Assembly (NCBI GenBank): GCA_029261355.1
Contig: JAJDBM010000061.1
Coordinates: 62,001-126,000, forward strand
Source: Nitrospirales bacterium
GTDB taxonomy: Bacteria > Nitrospirota > Nitrospiria > Nitrospirales > UBA8639
DNA: 64,000 nucleotides
Direction of reading: 5' to 3'
Part shown: piece by piece, positions 54,680 through 64,000 of the stretch
Layout of the letters: every line of letters starts with the position of its first letter
How positions within the stretch are numbered: the stretch's first letter is position 1
The notes under the pieces: generated by a model
What the model was told of the DNA's origin: nothing
The model's database searches: none
What the model saw: only the letters and a program-made list of their open reading frames with translations
Translations under genes and position numbers: made by a program

Positions 54680-55045
54680 TCACTCTGCGTCACGATGAAC
54701 CGTTTCGAGGGAGAACGCCGGCACACAAACAGCAATATATTCCGCCCCACCCTGCTCAGGAGAACTATACCGAACCCATTCTCCTGCAGAACAGACAATG
54801 GACTGCCCAGCATACACATCAAATGCGCCATCTTCATGATCAACCCGTAACATCCCGGTCAAGACAACCGTCGTTTCAGTAAAATCTGGACGCTGCCCAG
54901 ATTCCACCCAACCTTGCGGCGACACCATCCTCGCCACACTGATTGACTCATCATTCGTCGCAACTCGTCCGGCATATTCTTCAATCCGTTTAGGTTTATT
55001 GCCAGCCGAAGTGATCACCGAGGGGTCTTCAATTAATCGTGGCAT
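54680..55045 (-). CDS. Cupin-domain protein
   Basis: 121 aa single-domain cupin. The core runs from VARMVSPQGWVESGQRPDFTETTVVLTG through VYAGQSIVCSAGEWVRYSSPE to YIAVCVPAF, in a conserved cupin-2 pattern close to EutQ-like small cupins. Metal-ligand histidines are mostly absent (DFTETT in place of HxHxE), so catalysis is doubtful. The ligand is unknown. It is 71 bp upstream of the small membrane protein gene on the same strand. Confidence 0.82.
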   Translation of the reverse strand: MPRLIEDPSVITSAGNKPKRIEEYAGRVATNDESISVARMVSPQGWVESGQRPDFTETTVVLTGMLRVDHEDGAFDVYAGQSIVCSAGEWVRYSSPEQGGAEYIAVCVPAFSLETVHRDAE

Positions 55046-55475
55046 CGATTGGTCCTCCCTAGAAAATATTCAACATATTCTTGGTAAGAAACCCTAATTC
55101 GCTCATGTGGAAGAGTCAAGAAGCCATTGGAAAATATTTATTGAGGATGTTGAATTTTCCACTCCGACCATCACCATATCCCAATATTGGGACCGACCAC
55201 ATAAACTGGAGGAACTGGTCAAGCAAGTCCGACCAATACGTCCGCAGCCCTTGGGCACAATCATTCAAGGAACATTTGCTTCAAAGCAACACCTATTATT
55301 GGCCATATAACTCCCAATGTACATACGATCATCGATACCCAAGAGACGCACGAAACGTACTGAGAATACGTGAACACGGCAAAAAATGAAGAACGCTGTT
55401 GGCGGATTTTTCAACATTCCTATGGTATGTTGGGACCATAAACACCTATGAACCTAACAAGGATGACGGCGGACT
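55046..55475. other. Intergenic region with conflicting short frames
   Basis: 430 bp between the divergent cupin and tex genes. Two overlapping plus-strand frames (102 and 67 codons) have no ribosome binding site and no recognisable product. The region must hold the tex promoter. Confidence 0.4.
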
Positions 55476-57629
55476 ATGAACTCAGACACACATGACAAAA
55501 TCATTGCAACAGAACTGGGCATTTCGCCCCAACAGGTCAGCACCACAGTAGAGCTATTAGATGATGGCGCCACGGTCCCGTTTCTTGCGCGCTATCGAAA
55601 AGAAAAAACTGGCGGGATCGATGAGGTCGTCATCACATCCATTCGAGATCGAGTGGCTCAACTGAGAGAATTGGATAAACGTCGTACGGCCATTGTGTCT
55701 TCGCTTGAAGAACAAGGAAAACTCACAGATGATCTTCAAGCCCAAATTCAAGGTGCAGCGACAATGACAGAGTTGGAGGACCTCTACCTACCCTATCGCC
55801 CGAAACGCCGCACACGCGCCATGATCGCCAAAGAAAAAGGGTTAGAGCCACTCGCTCAAAGTCTTTGGGCTCAAGATGCACACATGAATGTCCCTGAAGA
55901 AGCCGCAAAGTATATCAATCCCGACAAGGGAGTCGAGAGCGAAGAGGAGGCATTGGCAGGGGCTCGCGATATTATGGCCGAATGGGTCAACGAAGATCAG
56001 CAAGCTCGCGCCTCCATGCGCGCATTGTATATGGAACAAGGCCTATTCAAGACCACCGGCATGCGAGGAAAAGACCTGCAAGCAAGTAAATATCGGGATT
56101 ATGCTGAATGGGAAGAACCGGTCTCGACCGCCCCGTCGCATCGCATACTTGCCATGCGACGCGGAGAGCAAGAAGAATTCTTAAGCCTTCGTATTTTGGT
56201 TCCAGAACAGACCGCATTGTCGGTCTTACAACGCCTCTTTCTCAAAGGAAACGGGTTGGCTTCGGATCAGGTCACCTTAGCCATTCAAGACTGTTTTACT
56301 CGCCTATTATCTCTTTCAATGGAAACCGAAACTCGAGTCGTCACAAAATCTCAGGCGGATCACACCGCAATTGACGTATTTGCGCAAAACGTCCAACAAT
56401 TACTCATGGCCTCACCATTAGGCCAAAAAACCATCCTGGCTATTGATCCTGGATTTCGGACCGGATGTAAAGTGGTCTGTCTTGACCGACAAGGGAAGTT
56501 CCTTCATACGGACACAATCTATCCACACCAAGGGGCAGGATCCGCCATGAAAGCAGGTGAAACAATTATCGCGCTGTGTAAGAAATTTCAAATTGAAGCC
56601 ATCGCCATTGGCAATGGGACGGCAGGGAGAGAAACCGAAACATTTCTTCGAACGTTAAGCTTACCCACCCAGGTTCCCCTCGTGATGGTGAATGAAAGCG
56701 GGGCATCGGTCTATTCGGCTTCAGCCGTAGCCCGTGAAGAATTCCCTGATCAAGATGTGACGGTACGCGGAGCGGTCTCAATCGGTCGACGACTGATGGA
56801 TCCCTTAGCTGAACTCGTTAAGATTGATCCTAAAGCTATCGGGGTCGGACAATATCAGCATGATGTGGATCAAGCAATATTGAAACAACGTCTCCAGGAT
56901 GTGGTCATCAATTGCGTCAATCGGGTTGGAGTCGACGTCAATATGGCCAGCCCGCAACTCCTCACCGCCGTATCAGGAGTTGGGCCACAGCTCGCCACCA
57001 ACATCGTGGAGTATCGACAAGAACATGGCCCATTTTCAAGCCGAACGGCATTAAAGAAGGTCCCACGATTAGGTGCCAAAGCCTTTGAGCAGGCGGCAGG
57101 GTTTCTACGAATACCAGAGAGTGAGCACCCACTCGATGCCAGCGCGGTACATCCTGAACGCTATCCCGTAGTCACGGCCATGGCTAAAGACTTGGGCTGT
57201 ACCGTCAAAGAATTAATGAAAGACTCAGATCGACAAAGTTCAATTGACCTCAATCGATACATCACTGAAGAAGTGGGAAAACCAACCCTCACCGATATCC
57301 TCACCGAGTTGACCAAGCCCGGCCGTGATCCACGTGAGCAGTTTGAAGCTGTACACTTTGATGAAGGCGTGCAATCCATCGAACAAGTCGAAGCTGGCAT
57401 GGTTCTGACCGGTGTCGTGACAAACGTGACAGCCTTCGGTGCCTTCGTCGATATCGGCGTCCATCAAGATGGCCTTATTCATATCAGTCAACTCGCCAAT
57501 CGCTACATCAGCGATCCCAATACCGTCGTCCAGGTGAACCAACAAGTCAAAGTCTCCGTTTTAGAAGTCGACATCCCACGCAAGCGGATTTCACTGTCAA
57601 TGAAAGCCGTCCCAACCGAGAAAACCTGA
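55476..57629 (+). CDS. tex: Tex-family transcription/RNA-binding protein
   Basis: 717 aa, cytoplasmic. Order: Tex N-terminal helix-turn-helix region (LLDDGATVPFLARYRKE, then TMTELEDLYLPYRPKRRTRA), a YqgF/RNase-H-like domain (ILAIDPGFRTGCKVVCLD; AIGNGTAGRETE), helix-hairpin-helix motifs (LLTAVSGVGPQLATNIVEYR, LKKVPRLGAKAFEQAAGFLR) and a C-terminal S1 RNA-binding domain (GMVLTGVVTNVTAFGAFVDIG, ISLSMKAV). Tex affects transcription and stress tolerance in several bacteria. Length and motifs are complete. Confidence 0.96.
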   Translation: MNSDTHDKIIATELGISPQQVSTTVELLDDGATVPFLARYRKEKTGGIDEVVITSIRDRVAQLRELDKRRTAIVSSLEEQGKLTDDLQAQIQGAATMTELEDLYLPYRPKRRTRAMIAKEKGLEPLAQSLWAQDAHMNVPEEAAKYINPDKGVESEEEALAGARDIMAEWVNEDQQARASMRALYMEQGLFKTTGMRGKDLQASKYRDYAEWEEPVSTAPSHRILAMRRGEQEEFLSLRILVPEQTALSVLQRLFLKGNGLASDQVTLAIQDCFTRLLSLSMETETRVVTKSQADHTAIDVFAQNVQQLLMASPLGQKTILAIDPGFRTGCKVVCLDRQGKFLHTDTIYPHQGAGSAMKAGETIIALCKKFQIEAIAIGNGTAGRETETFLRTLSLPTQVPLVMVNESGASVYSASAVAREEFPDQDVTVRGAVSIGRRLMDPLAELVKIDPKAIGVGQYQHDVDQAILKQRLQDVVINCVNRVGVDVNMASPQLLTAVSGVGPQLATNIVEYRQEHGPFSSRTALKKVPRLGAKAFEQAAGFLRIPESEHPLDASAVHPERYPVVTAMAKDLGCTVKELMKDSDRQSSIDLNRYITEEVGKPTLTDILTELTKPGRDPREQFEAVHFDEGVQSIEQVEAGMVLTGVVTNVTAFGAFVDIGVHQDGLIHISQLANRYISDPNTVVQVNQQVKVSVLEVDIPRKRISLSMKAVPTEKT

Positions 57630-58057
57630 TTATACTTTTGACACGTACACCTGATTCAATGATATTGAATTGCCTCAATAGGGGGACTCTTTCTTTCGAC
57701 CTTGAATAAAATGCATGTCATGCCCGTTCACCAATAGATATACGCCTTTTGTCCATCACCTTTTCGATCTCTACCTGAGCAACTTGTCAGAATATAAACT
57801 CTGTGATACTTTGAAGAGTATCGTGTAAGACCTCTTTCTCTGGGACGACAGACCGCCACAAGAACACAGTAGGGCCTTACACGATTTTTTTGTTCAAACC
57901 CACCTTGATCTCCTGAAAACAGGAACAGTCCCAGCAGGATCAAAGCATAGTGTGGTAGGACAGCCAAGATTGTCGGACAGGGCCGACAACTGAACGTGTC
58001 GCGCCATATGTATAAATTATTACGTGATTCTATCGTGAACTGAAAGAAGGGTAAGTG
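57630..58057. other. Intergenic region
   Basis: 428 bp between plus-strand genes. A 131-codon minus-strand frame overlapping the next gene's start is rejected as spurious. No clear terminator seen after tex. Confidence 0.4.
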
Positions 58058-59065
58058 ATGGTAAAGAAGTTTATCGCCAACATCCGTGAGGGTATCAAAA
58101 ATGTCTCGGAGGTTGGCTATCATATTATTGTCCTCTGTCTGAGTGCCGGGATTGCCATGTCGCTCCCAACCGTTGCCACCAATTTCCTGACATTTTGGAC
58201 AAGGGTCGAGAAGGAAAAAATGTCGCTCGTGACCTTAGAAATAGGCGTCGCAGCATTACTCATTGTGATGATGACGTATATCCGGCGAAGTCGGCAGGAT
58301 CGGAAGCTAGCCAAAATGGCGATCAGTGCGGGGTTCGTGTCCTTTTTCCCCAAGCGTGCACGATTGGCAGAAGATGGAATTCGGAAGCTACGGGAATCCC
58401 AGGGTCGAGGAAGGACGGTCATGGTCATCGGGTCAAGCGGATATGACACATTGCGTGATCAAGTCGGAGATTTATCGACCGTACTCGATAAATGCCTGGG
58501 AGCCCACATCATGCTGGTCAACCCATTGAGTCAAGGCGCCAGTGCACGAATCAGAGCGATTGCGGATCCAATGATGTCAATTGAGAAATATCGAGAAGGG
58601 GTCAAGCAAAGTATCGAATTGCTCAAGAGACTTCAGGCAGTCGGAAAGTCTGTCAAACTGAAGCTCTACTCTGATCCCCCACTCCTGAAATTGGTTATTC
58701 TTGGCGATTATCTCTGGATGCAGCATTACCATACGGATCTGGATATTCAGGAAATGCCGGAATACGTGCTGCAGCACAATCCGGAAGACCATGGACTGTA
58801 CACGTTGTGTTACCAATATTTCATGCAGCGATGGGAACGGACGGAAATACCGGAGTACGATCTGGGAACGGACGAGTTAGTGTATCGGGATAAAAATGGC
58901 GGAGAAGTCAGAAGAGAACGATTCTGGCCAGAAGATGTGCCACAAATTATAGAGCAGGAAAGAGAAACTCCTGCATTGATAAGCACGCCACACACGACAA
59001 TGGGGCCTTCAACTCTGGAGCATGCAATGTGCCGGACAGGAACGGAAGGGACAGGACCGATTTAA
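58058..59065 (+). CDS. Membrane-anchored protein with PLD/DUF5919-like cytoplasmic domain
   Basis: 335 aa from the ATG at 58058 with AAGGG seven bases upstream. Two membrane helices (about 23-48 and 59-80) are followed by a cytoplasmic domain. It contains RTVMVIGSSGYDTL, HIMLVNPLSQGASAR, SVKLKLYSDPPLLKLVILGDYLWMQ (about 206-230) and VLQHNPEDHGLYTLCYQYF, which resembles the second half of PLD-like or DUF5919 domains that bind or cleave nucleotide or lipid phosphates. The classical HKD catalytic motif is not evident. The last 70 residues look disordered. Function unknown. Confidence 0.7.
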   Translation: MVKKFIANIREGIKNVSEVGYHIIVLCLSAGIAMSLPTVATNFLTFWTRVEKEKMSLVTLEIGVAALLIVMMTYIRRSRQDRKLAKMAISAGFVSFFPKRARLAEDGIRKLRESQGRGRTVMVIGSSGYDTLRDQVGDLSTVLDKCLGAHIMLVNPLSQGASARIRAIADPMMSIEKYREGVKQSIELLKRLQAVGKSVKLKLYSDPPLLKLVILGDYLWMQHYHTDLDIQEMPEYVLQHNPEDHGLYTLCYQYFMQRWERTEIPEYDLGTDELVYRDKNGGEVRRERFWPEDVPQIIEQERETPALISTPHTTMGPSTLEHAMCRTGTEGTGPI

Positions 59066-59132
59066 CTGAATAGCTAAAATAAAAAATGATCAACCTCTGA
59101 TATTGTAGTCGTCACCTGGTTCACGGCATCGA

Positions 59133-60785
59133 CTACAACGCTGTCTCTAAAACTTTTGTAATCAGTGCCTGTGCTTCTTCCTGTATTTGATGAAGATGCG
59201 ACTCGCCTTGAAAGCTCTCCGCATATATTTTATAGACATCTTCAGTGCCTGACGGGCGAGCGGCAAACCACCCGTTTTCGGTCATCACCTTCAAACCGCC
59301 AATAGCATTGTCCGTTCCCGGGGCTGAGGTCAGAATGCCAGTAATTTTTTCGCCTGCTAATTCGGATGCCTGAATTTGTTCTGGTGCAAGCTTCTTGAGA
59401 ATAGCTTTTTGCGCGGGTGTGGCCGGTGCCTCAATCCGTTGGTAAACTGGAACCCCCAATTCCTTGGTGAGATCAAGATACAGTTGACCTGGATCACGCC
59501 CGGTCTTCGCCATCATCTCAGCCGCCAACAAATCCATGATGATCCCGTCCTTATCCGTCGTCCATACAGTTCCGTCACGACGAAGAAAAGACGCACCAGC
59601 ACTTTCCTCGCCCCCAAAACCAAGAGACTCCTCAATGAGTCCATTCACAAACCATTTAAAACCAACCGGTACTTCCACGAGACGACGTCCTAACTTGGCA
59701 GCCACACGATCAATCAGACTGCTACTCACCACCGTCTTCCCAACTCCAGCATCCTGTCGCCAGCCAGCGCGTTGAGCGAAAAGATACGAGATGGCCACAG
59801 ACAGATAGTGATTGGGATTCATTAATCCAGCCGTGCGCGTGATAATCCCATGCCGATCATGATCAGTGTCGTTGGCGAACGCAATATCAAATTGATCTTT
59901 CAAGGCAATCAAACCGGCCATGGCATAGGGAGAGGAACAATCCATACGAATCTTCCCATCCCAGTCAAGATTCATAAAACGAAACGTCGGGTCGACTGCC
60001 TCATTCACTACCGTGACAGGAAATCCATACCGCTCAGAGATTGGCCCCCAGTAAGCTACCCCCGCGCCACCAAGCGGATCAACGCCAATGGAAAGCTGCC
60101 CTTGGCGAATCACCTCCATATCAATCACCGAGCCCAAATCTTCAACATACGACCCAACATAATGATGCTGGTGTGTGGACGAAGCCCGCTTGGCTTTCTC
60201 ATATGATGTACGTGTCACTCCGCGAAGGTCGTCCGCAAGAAATGCATTGGCCTGCGTTTCGATCCAAGAGGTGACATCACCATCGGCCGGACCGCCATGA
60301 GGCGGGTTGTACTTGAATCCTCCGTCTTCAGGAGGGTTGTGAGATGGCGTGATGACAATGCCGTCAGCTAAACCCGTTTTGCGGCCACGGTTGTAGGTGA
60401 GAATCGCATGGGAAATCACGGGAGTTGGGGTGTACCCATGGTCGCGATCCACCATGACCTCCACTCCATTGGCAGCCAGCACTTCAAGCGTACTGGCCAT
60501 GGCCGGTTCTGAAAGCGCATGCGTATCCATCCCTAAAAACAGTGGCCCATCGATATGCTGTTGTTGACGATACAGGCAAATGGCCTGAGTCGTAGCCAAA
60601 ATATGTGCTTCATTAAATGACAGCTTGAGAGAAGATCCACGGTGTCCGGATGTTCCAAAGGCCACTTGTTGCTCAGGCACCAAATGATCGGGGCGACCTG
60701 TATAATAGGCAGTGACCAATCGAGGTATGTTGGCAAGCATAGAAAGCTCGGTTGGTTTTCCTGCGAGCGAACTCAGGTTTTTCAT
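59133..60785 (-). CDS. pgm: Phosphoglucomutase (alpha-D-glucose phosphate-specific)
   Basis: 550 aa. It interconverts glucose-1-phosphate and glucose-6-phosphate. The N-terminal [19 protein letters not shown], the catalytic-serine loop [18 protein letters not shown] (Ser about 147), metal-binding [12 protein letters not shown], sugar-binding [12 protein letters not shown] and phosphate-binding [12 protein letters not shown] are all present. Length matches E. coli Pgm. GGAG lies just before the ATG. Together with the alpha-glucan phosphorylase at 36-38 kb it completes glycogen use. Confidence 0.97.
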   Translation of the reverse strand: MKNLSSLAGKPTELSMLANIPRLVTAYYTGRPDHLVPEQQVAFGTSGHRGSSLKLSFNEAHILATTQAICLYRQQQHIDGPLFLGMDTHALSEPAMASTLEVLAANGVEVMVDRDHGYTPTPVISHAILTYNRGRKTGLADGIVITPSHNPPEDGGFKYNPPHGGPADGDVTSWIETQANAFLADDLRGVTRTSYEKAKRASSTHQHHYVGSYVEDLGSVIDMEVIRQGQLSIGVDPLGGAGVAYWGPISERYGFPVTVVNEAVDPTFRFMNLDWDGKIRMDCSSPYAMAGLIALKDQFDIAFANDTDHDRHGIITRTAGLMNPNHYLSVAISYLFAQRAGWRQDAGVGKTVVSSSLIDRVAAKLGRRLVEVPVGFKWFVNGLIEESLGFGGEESAGASFLRRDGTVWTTDKDGIIMDLLAAEMMAKTGRDPGQLYLDLTKELGVPVYQRIEAPATPAQKAILKKLAPEQIQASELAGEKITGILTSAPGTDNAIGGLKVMTENGWFAARPSGTEDVYKIYAESFQGESHLHQIQEEAQALITKVLETAL

Positions 60786-61042
60786 ACATTCTCCACGTTA
60801 AGAAATGTGAGCCCATCATGACCCGGTCAATAAAGTTATCAGTCACTAGTTGGTGAAGGGCTACGAATGATGGCACCAGCGCTGGTCCCAATTTATGATG
60901 GAGCGAAAATCGGTTATCCTATAAAGTAGAAAAGCTCCATTTTCATCCTTTCAGCACATCTTTGACAAACGTCCATAGTTTCAGCATATTCTGTTTGTAA
61001 TGATTCAGACTTCGTATCAGATACTATCGTGAGGAGATTTCG

Positions 61043-61375
61043 ATGACGACATGGTTAATTCCGGCACTGAAGGCTGTTCTTCCCCATATCGGGACGATTA
61101 TTGCAACGGCAGGCCCTGTATTCACTAAAAAAGAAACTGAAACCACCCCCGCTGTATTGCAAAAGCAAATTAGCGAGCTGCAAGCCGCTGCGGCCCAAAA
61201 CGCCATGCATGTCAAAGAACTCGCCGAACAATTGCAGCGCACGGTTGCAGCCATTGAGCAGGCTGCCTTAGTGGCTAAAACCAATGATCAACGCGCCTTG
61301 CAATATGGTCTTGCTGCACTGTTCATATCTGCCATCTCCCTCGGTGCCGTCGTGATTCTAGCACTGAGACTCTAA
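61043..61375 (+). CDS. Small coiled-coil protein with C-terminal membrane helix
   Basis: 110 aa. A short hydrophobic N-terminal stretch (IPALKAVLPHIGTIIATAGPVF) is followed by a heptad-patterned alanine/glutamine-rich helix (residues about 39-83, LQKQISELQAAAAQNAMHVK then ELAEQLQRTVAAIEQAALVA) and a C-terminal transmembrane helix (AALFISAISLGAVVILALRL). AGGAG is ideally placed. Probably an inner-membrane oligomer; function unknown. Confidence 0.75.
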   Translation: MTTWLIPALKAVLPHIGTIIATAGPVFTKKETETTPAVLQKQISELQAAAAQNAMHVKELAEQLQRTVAAIEQAALVAKTNDQRALQYGLAALFISAISLGAVVILALRL

Positions 61376-61746
61376 GCCGTCCCGAATGATGTGAACGACA
61401 TTTCTTCGAAAGATTACCCACCTGACTAAATTTCGATTCCATTCTTCTTTGCAGACCATAATTTCTTCTTATTGAAATTAGATGAAAGAATAGAAAGACC
61501 AATCAGTCCATAAACGAACTCATTCGTTCATCCGACCTGTTATGTACTGATACGAGACCATGCCCCGAATAAATCCTACTTGAAAAAATTTCAGTCAATT
61601 CTAAAAAATGTTTTAGCCTATAGGAAGGTTGACTGAAGTAGGCCTCTAGAGCCTGAAATACTCTGGCCTTGAGTATAAAATGCTCACAGATAGAATTTAT
61701 AAGTGGCCCTGCGATTCACACATTAATTATTAGGCGAACGCTAAGG
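61376..61746. other. Intergenic region
   Basis: 371 bp between convergent genes, AT-rich. No frame or strong terminator recognised. Confidence 0.4.
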
Positions 61747-62937
61747 TTAAGACCTTTTAAAAATGAGCTTGTTAGCATTGACGACCCAGGGATTGCCTGA
61801 TGGGCTTACCGATATACCCACTCCTCCACCATCGATAGCGCTCCAATTGGTCCCATCCCATCGGTAAATGCCATAATCGCCATGCCCTACCGGATTGGTT
61901 CCAATCACCCAAACTGTACCGTCCGCGCCGATTCCAATATCATGAGCCGCACCGGGCTGTCGTCTCCACTGATTGCTCACTCGTTGATAAATCTCTTGAC
62001 GTGCATTGACTACCCATGGGGCACCTTGGGGATCGACCGCAATCCTGACCCCGCCACCTTCGATACCACTCCAATTGGTCCCATCCCATCGGTAAATCCC
62101 ATAATCGCCTTGCCCCACCGGATTGGTTCCAATCACCCAAATCGTACCATCCGCGCCGATTCCGATATCGTGAGCGGCACCAGGCTGCCGGCTCCACTGA
62201 TTGTTCACTCGTTGATAAATCTCTTGTCGTGCATTGACCACCCATGGGGCACCTTGAGGATCGACCGCAATCCTGATCCCGCCACCTTCAATACCACTCC
62301 AATTACTACCATCCCATCGATAAATACCAGAATCGCCATGCCCCACCGGATTCGTTCCAATCACCCAAACCGTACCGTCCGCGCCGATTCCAATATCATG
62401 AGCCGCACCGGGTACGAGATGCCAAGATCCTGGAAAATTAATGAGCCGAACAACTCCTCGCCCATACTGATCAAAACTGGAACGTGTAACATAATGCCAG
62501 TCTCGTTTCTCAGGCACAAAACGAGACGGAAAGTTATGAATCGTTTCAAGCCTGTTCAGAGAATGAGCTGGAGAACTATGAAGAAAAGGGCGACCGCTAC
62601 TAGCGGCATAGGCTTTGGTTGTTCCGAAGAAAGTCACATCAGTCTGACTTGATGCGAGGCTTCCGAATTCTGCCCCAGCCAATAATACAATTGAGAGGAA
62701 AGCCATTCCGATCACCGCAGCAGCCTTAAGAGTCCTGACCTTCCACAATTGAGCCCCACCTCCTGCACAAGCGAAAGATATCCCCGCAATAACAATACAT
62801 CCAAAAATTAACCCGCCAGCTTGCTTCATTTCATAACCACTATGGGTAAACTGCGAATACCACAGAAAAAACTGAGAAAGAAATGCTCCCAATTCCCCCT
62901 CGGAAAATACCGTAAACTCTCCAAAATCATTTAGCAT
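61747..62937 (-). CDS. Membrane protein with three tandem tectonin-like repeats
   Basis: About 396 aa from the ATG at 62937 with AAGGAG upstream; a longer frame begins at 62970. Two membrane helices (GGLIFGCIVIAGISFACAGG and AAAVIGMAFLSIVLLAGAEF) are followed by a linker and three copies of a 76-residue repeat: AAHDIGIGADGTVWVIGTNP, YRWDGTNWSGIEGGGVRIAV and DPQGAPWVVNARQEIYQRV. The alternating WVIG, IYRWDG and APWVVN motifs are those of tectonin/TECPR beta-propeller blades that bind sugars or surfaces. Copies are nearly identical in protein and DNA, suggesting recent duplication. The repeat end of the protein is likely outside the membrane. Confidence 0.82.
   Translation of the reverse strand: MLNDFGEFTVFSEGELGAFLSQFFLWYSQFTHSGYEMKQAGGLIFGCIVIAGISFACAGGGAQLWKVRTLKAAAVIGMAFLSIVLLAGAEFGSLASSQTDVTFFGTTKAYAASSGRPFLHSSPAHSLNRLETIHNFPSRFVPEKRDWHYVTRSSFDQYGRGVVRLINFPGSWHLVPGAAHDIGIGADGTVWVIGTNPVGHGDSGIYRWDGSNWSGIEGGGIRIAVDPQGAPWVVNARQEIYQRVNNQWSRQPGAAHDIGIGADGTIWVIGTNPVGQGDYGIYRWDGTNWSGIEGGGVRIAVDPQGAPWVVNARQEIYQRVSNQWRRQPGAAHDIGIGADGTVWVIGTNPVGHGDYGIYRWDGTNWSAIDGGGVGISVSPSGNPWVVNANKLIFKRS
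61750..62415. repeat. Three tandem 228-bp coding repeats
   Basis: The same landmark (TCGCC in the GIYRW/GHGD region) recurs at 61877, 62105 and 62333, exactly 228 bp apart. The copies differ at scattered positions only; the last copy in translation (lowest coordinates) diverges at its end. Confidence 0.9.
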
Positions 62938-63642
62938 AATCCAGGTCTCCTTGTTCGACCATATATTCATTGTCCTTTATCTCGACTTGAAGCTGTTTCA
63001 AAAAACCTCTGGTAGGTTGAACGATACGGAGCAATGTTTTTTTGGAAAATCAACCCTCATTCCAACGTACACAAAAACAACTGCTGTGTATACTGTGTGA
63101 TAAATAAATGGGATCTCTCACCAGCTAAATTCAAACCCCAAAATTGAGTTATATCAGACAAGGCTCGTCCAGGATTGTCTTGAAGCAAGTTCGTCTCAGT
63201 CATACACCACGACTCTGAAGCATGAATCCTATATCAGTATGAGTATGGCGCCATCACCTTGTACGATCAAAATACTTTAAGGGTCATTTCACGTTAGGCT
63301 TTTTAATCCTGCCTGAAGTGTTCACACGATGCTATCCAAGGTTTATAAAAAGTGTGCAAAAATTGATTGATTGAAATTGAAACAGATTGGAAAGGGATTG
63401 GGAAGAATGATATTCCCCCAAGTTAAAAACAGAAATAGCGGCAAAAGAGAAGGAGCGTATTTCGAAAATTGAAAAAGGCCCAGCTTACCAAATGATCAAG
63501 GTAAAAAGTTCTGCTCCTTCCTCATCATCTTCAAACTGATCATTCCACTTTTTCTATAGGGGCCAGATAATGATTCAACAAAAAAATCACCCCTATCTAT
63601 TTCAGGCTAATTGCCTCTCCTTCACCTGAAGTTAAAATCGGT
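62938..63642. other. Long intergenic region
   Basis: About 700 bp, AT-rich, between minus-strand genes. No supported reading frame and no recognised RNA gene. Confidence 0.45.
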
Positions 63643-64000
63643 CTACGTTAATCTGATTTGCCCCCGAACCCATTCATGGACGACCTTGACCATGTCCGAT
63701 GTGTGCTCGGAGAACACGTGGTCTGCACCGTCAATCTGTACAAGTTCCTTAGGTTCATTGGCTCTTTCAAAAATATCGAGCGAGTCCTGGAGTGGGATGA
63801 CGTCATCAGCGGTTCCGTGAACGAGGAGCCAGGGAATCTGGATCGATGGAGCATAGGTGATAACAGTTCCGATAGCTACCGTGTCATCAATAAAATCCTG
63901 AGACAACGGGCATGTCGGCTCATCCCACATAAAGCCCTTATCCGGTGTCACATCGCTAAACTCACGTTGCGCGAACGCTGCCGTATGGACCATTCCAGCA
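63643..64000 (-). CDS. Alpha/beta hydrolase, N-terminus cut by window edge
   Basis: The C-terminal 118 codons of an alpha/beta hydrolase. The frame stays open to the window edge (AGMVHTAAF), so the N-terminal nucleophile serine lies outside. Visible: IQIPWLLVHGTADDVIPLQDS, which contains the acid residue region, and VQIDGADHVFSEHT with the catalytic histidine near the end. The pattern matches serine-type acyl or dienelactone-like hydrolases acting on small esters. Substrate unknown. Confidence 0.85.
   Translation of the reverse strand, partial: AGMVHTAAFAQREFSDVTPDKGFMWDEPTCPLSQDFIDDTVAIGTVITYAPSIQIPWLLVHGTADDVIPLQDSLDIFERANEPKELVQIDGADHVFSEHTSDMVKVVHEWVRGQIRLT

Noticed and set aside
55081-55389. 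Two overlapping plus-strand frames upstream of tex
   Set aside because: They conflict with each other, lack ribosome binding sites and read as random sequence.
57728-58123. 131-codon minus-strand frame
   Set aside because: Overlaps the start of the well-supported membrane protein gene; low-quality composition and no ribosome binding site.
61882-62652. 256-codon plus-strand frame opposite the tectonin-like repeats
   Set aside because: It is the reverse-strand shadow of the repeats and mirrors their 228-bp period; no ribosome binding site.

Overview
The window reads as ordinary chromosome of a Gram-negative, free-living bacterium. I infer Nitrospirota (Nitrospira-like), with moderate confidence and without a database check. 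The grounds are: an RND/outer-membrane-factor pump and outer-membrane lipoproteins; a PEP-CTERM protein; a chlorite-dismutase-family protein of the coproheme-decarboxylase type; a short EF-Ts; many secreted orphan proteins; and a moderate-GC, gene-dense layout with little mobile DNA. There are no rRNA genes, CRISPR arrays, prophages or intact insertion sequences.

Layout. 1-4.5 kb (minus): recA, alaS and the N-terminal part of mltG. 4.8-14.4 kb (minus): a seven-gene envelope-stress/efflux operon, in transcription order a Spy/CpxP-like periplasmic protein, response regulator, histidine kinase, outer-membrane factor, membrane-fusion protein, RND pump and a secreted metallo-beta-lactamase/NTF2-like fusion. 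A hairpin with a short U tract lies between the first and second genes. 14.4-15.8 kb is non-coding. 15.8-22.7 kb: a PEP-CTERM protein with a clear terminator, a CinA-like protein, the Cld/HemQ-family protein, two orphan proteins and an EAL-HDOD protein. 23.1-23.45 kb: tRNA-Met(CAT) followed by a dead IS3-type transposase fragment. 23.6-28.3 kb: an atypical histidine kinase, a two-domain methyltransferase and a ProA homologue that has lost its catalytic cysteine. 28.7-32.6 kb: rpsB-tsf-pyrH-frr-alr. 32.8-38.2 kb: thiamine-binding protein, siroheme dehydrogenase, lipoprotein, Sel1 protein and alpha-glucan phosphorylase. 39-42 kb: DksA-like protein, methyltransferase and flavoprotein. 42.1-44.6 kb: a secreted His-rich/Met-rich/cupredoxin-like cluster that looks metal (copper) related. 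44.9-49.9 kb: CBS protein, ABC-F ATPase, aldo-keto reductase and zinc alcohol dehydrogenase. 50-53 kb: a second cupredoxin-like operon plus membrane and secreted orphans. 53.7-60.8 kb: VanZ, cupin, Tex, a membrane/PLD-like protein and phosphoglucomutase. 61-64 kb: a coiled-coil membrane protein, a membrane protein with three near-identical 76-residue tectonin-like repeats, and the end of an alpha/beta hydrolase.

How genes work together. The RND operon is a complete sense-and-export unit. rpsB-tsf-pyrH-frr is the standard translation/UMP kinase cluster, with alanine racemase added. Alpha-glucan phosphorylase and phosphoglucomutase, 21 kb apart, together take glycogen to glucose-6-phosphate. 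The most interesting candidates for undescribed biology are the His/Met-rich plus cupredoxin-like secreted cluster with its paralogous operon 6 kb away, the ProA-like protein without its nucleophile, and the recently duplicated tectonin-like repeat protein. All functions are inferred from sequence recognition alone.
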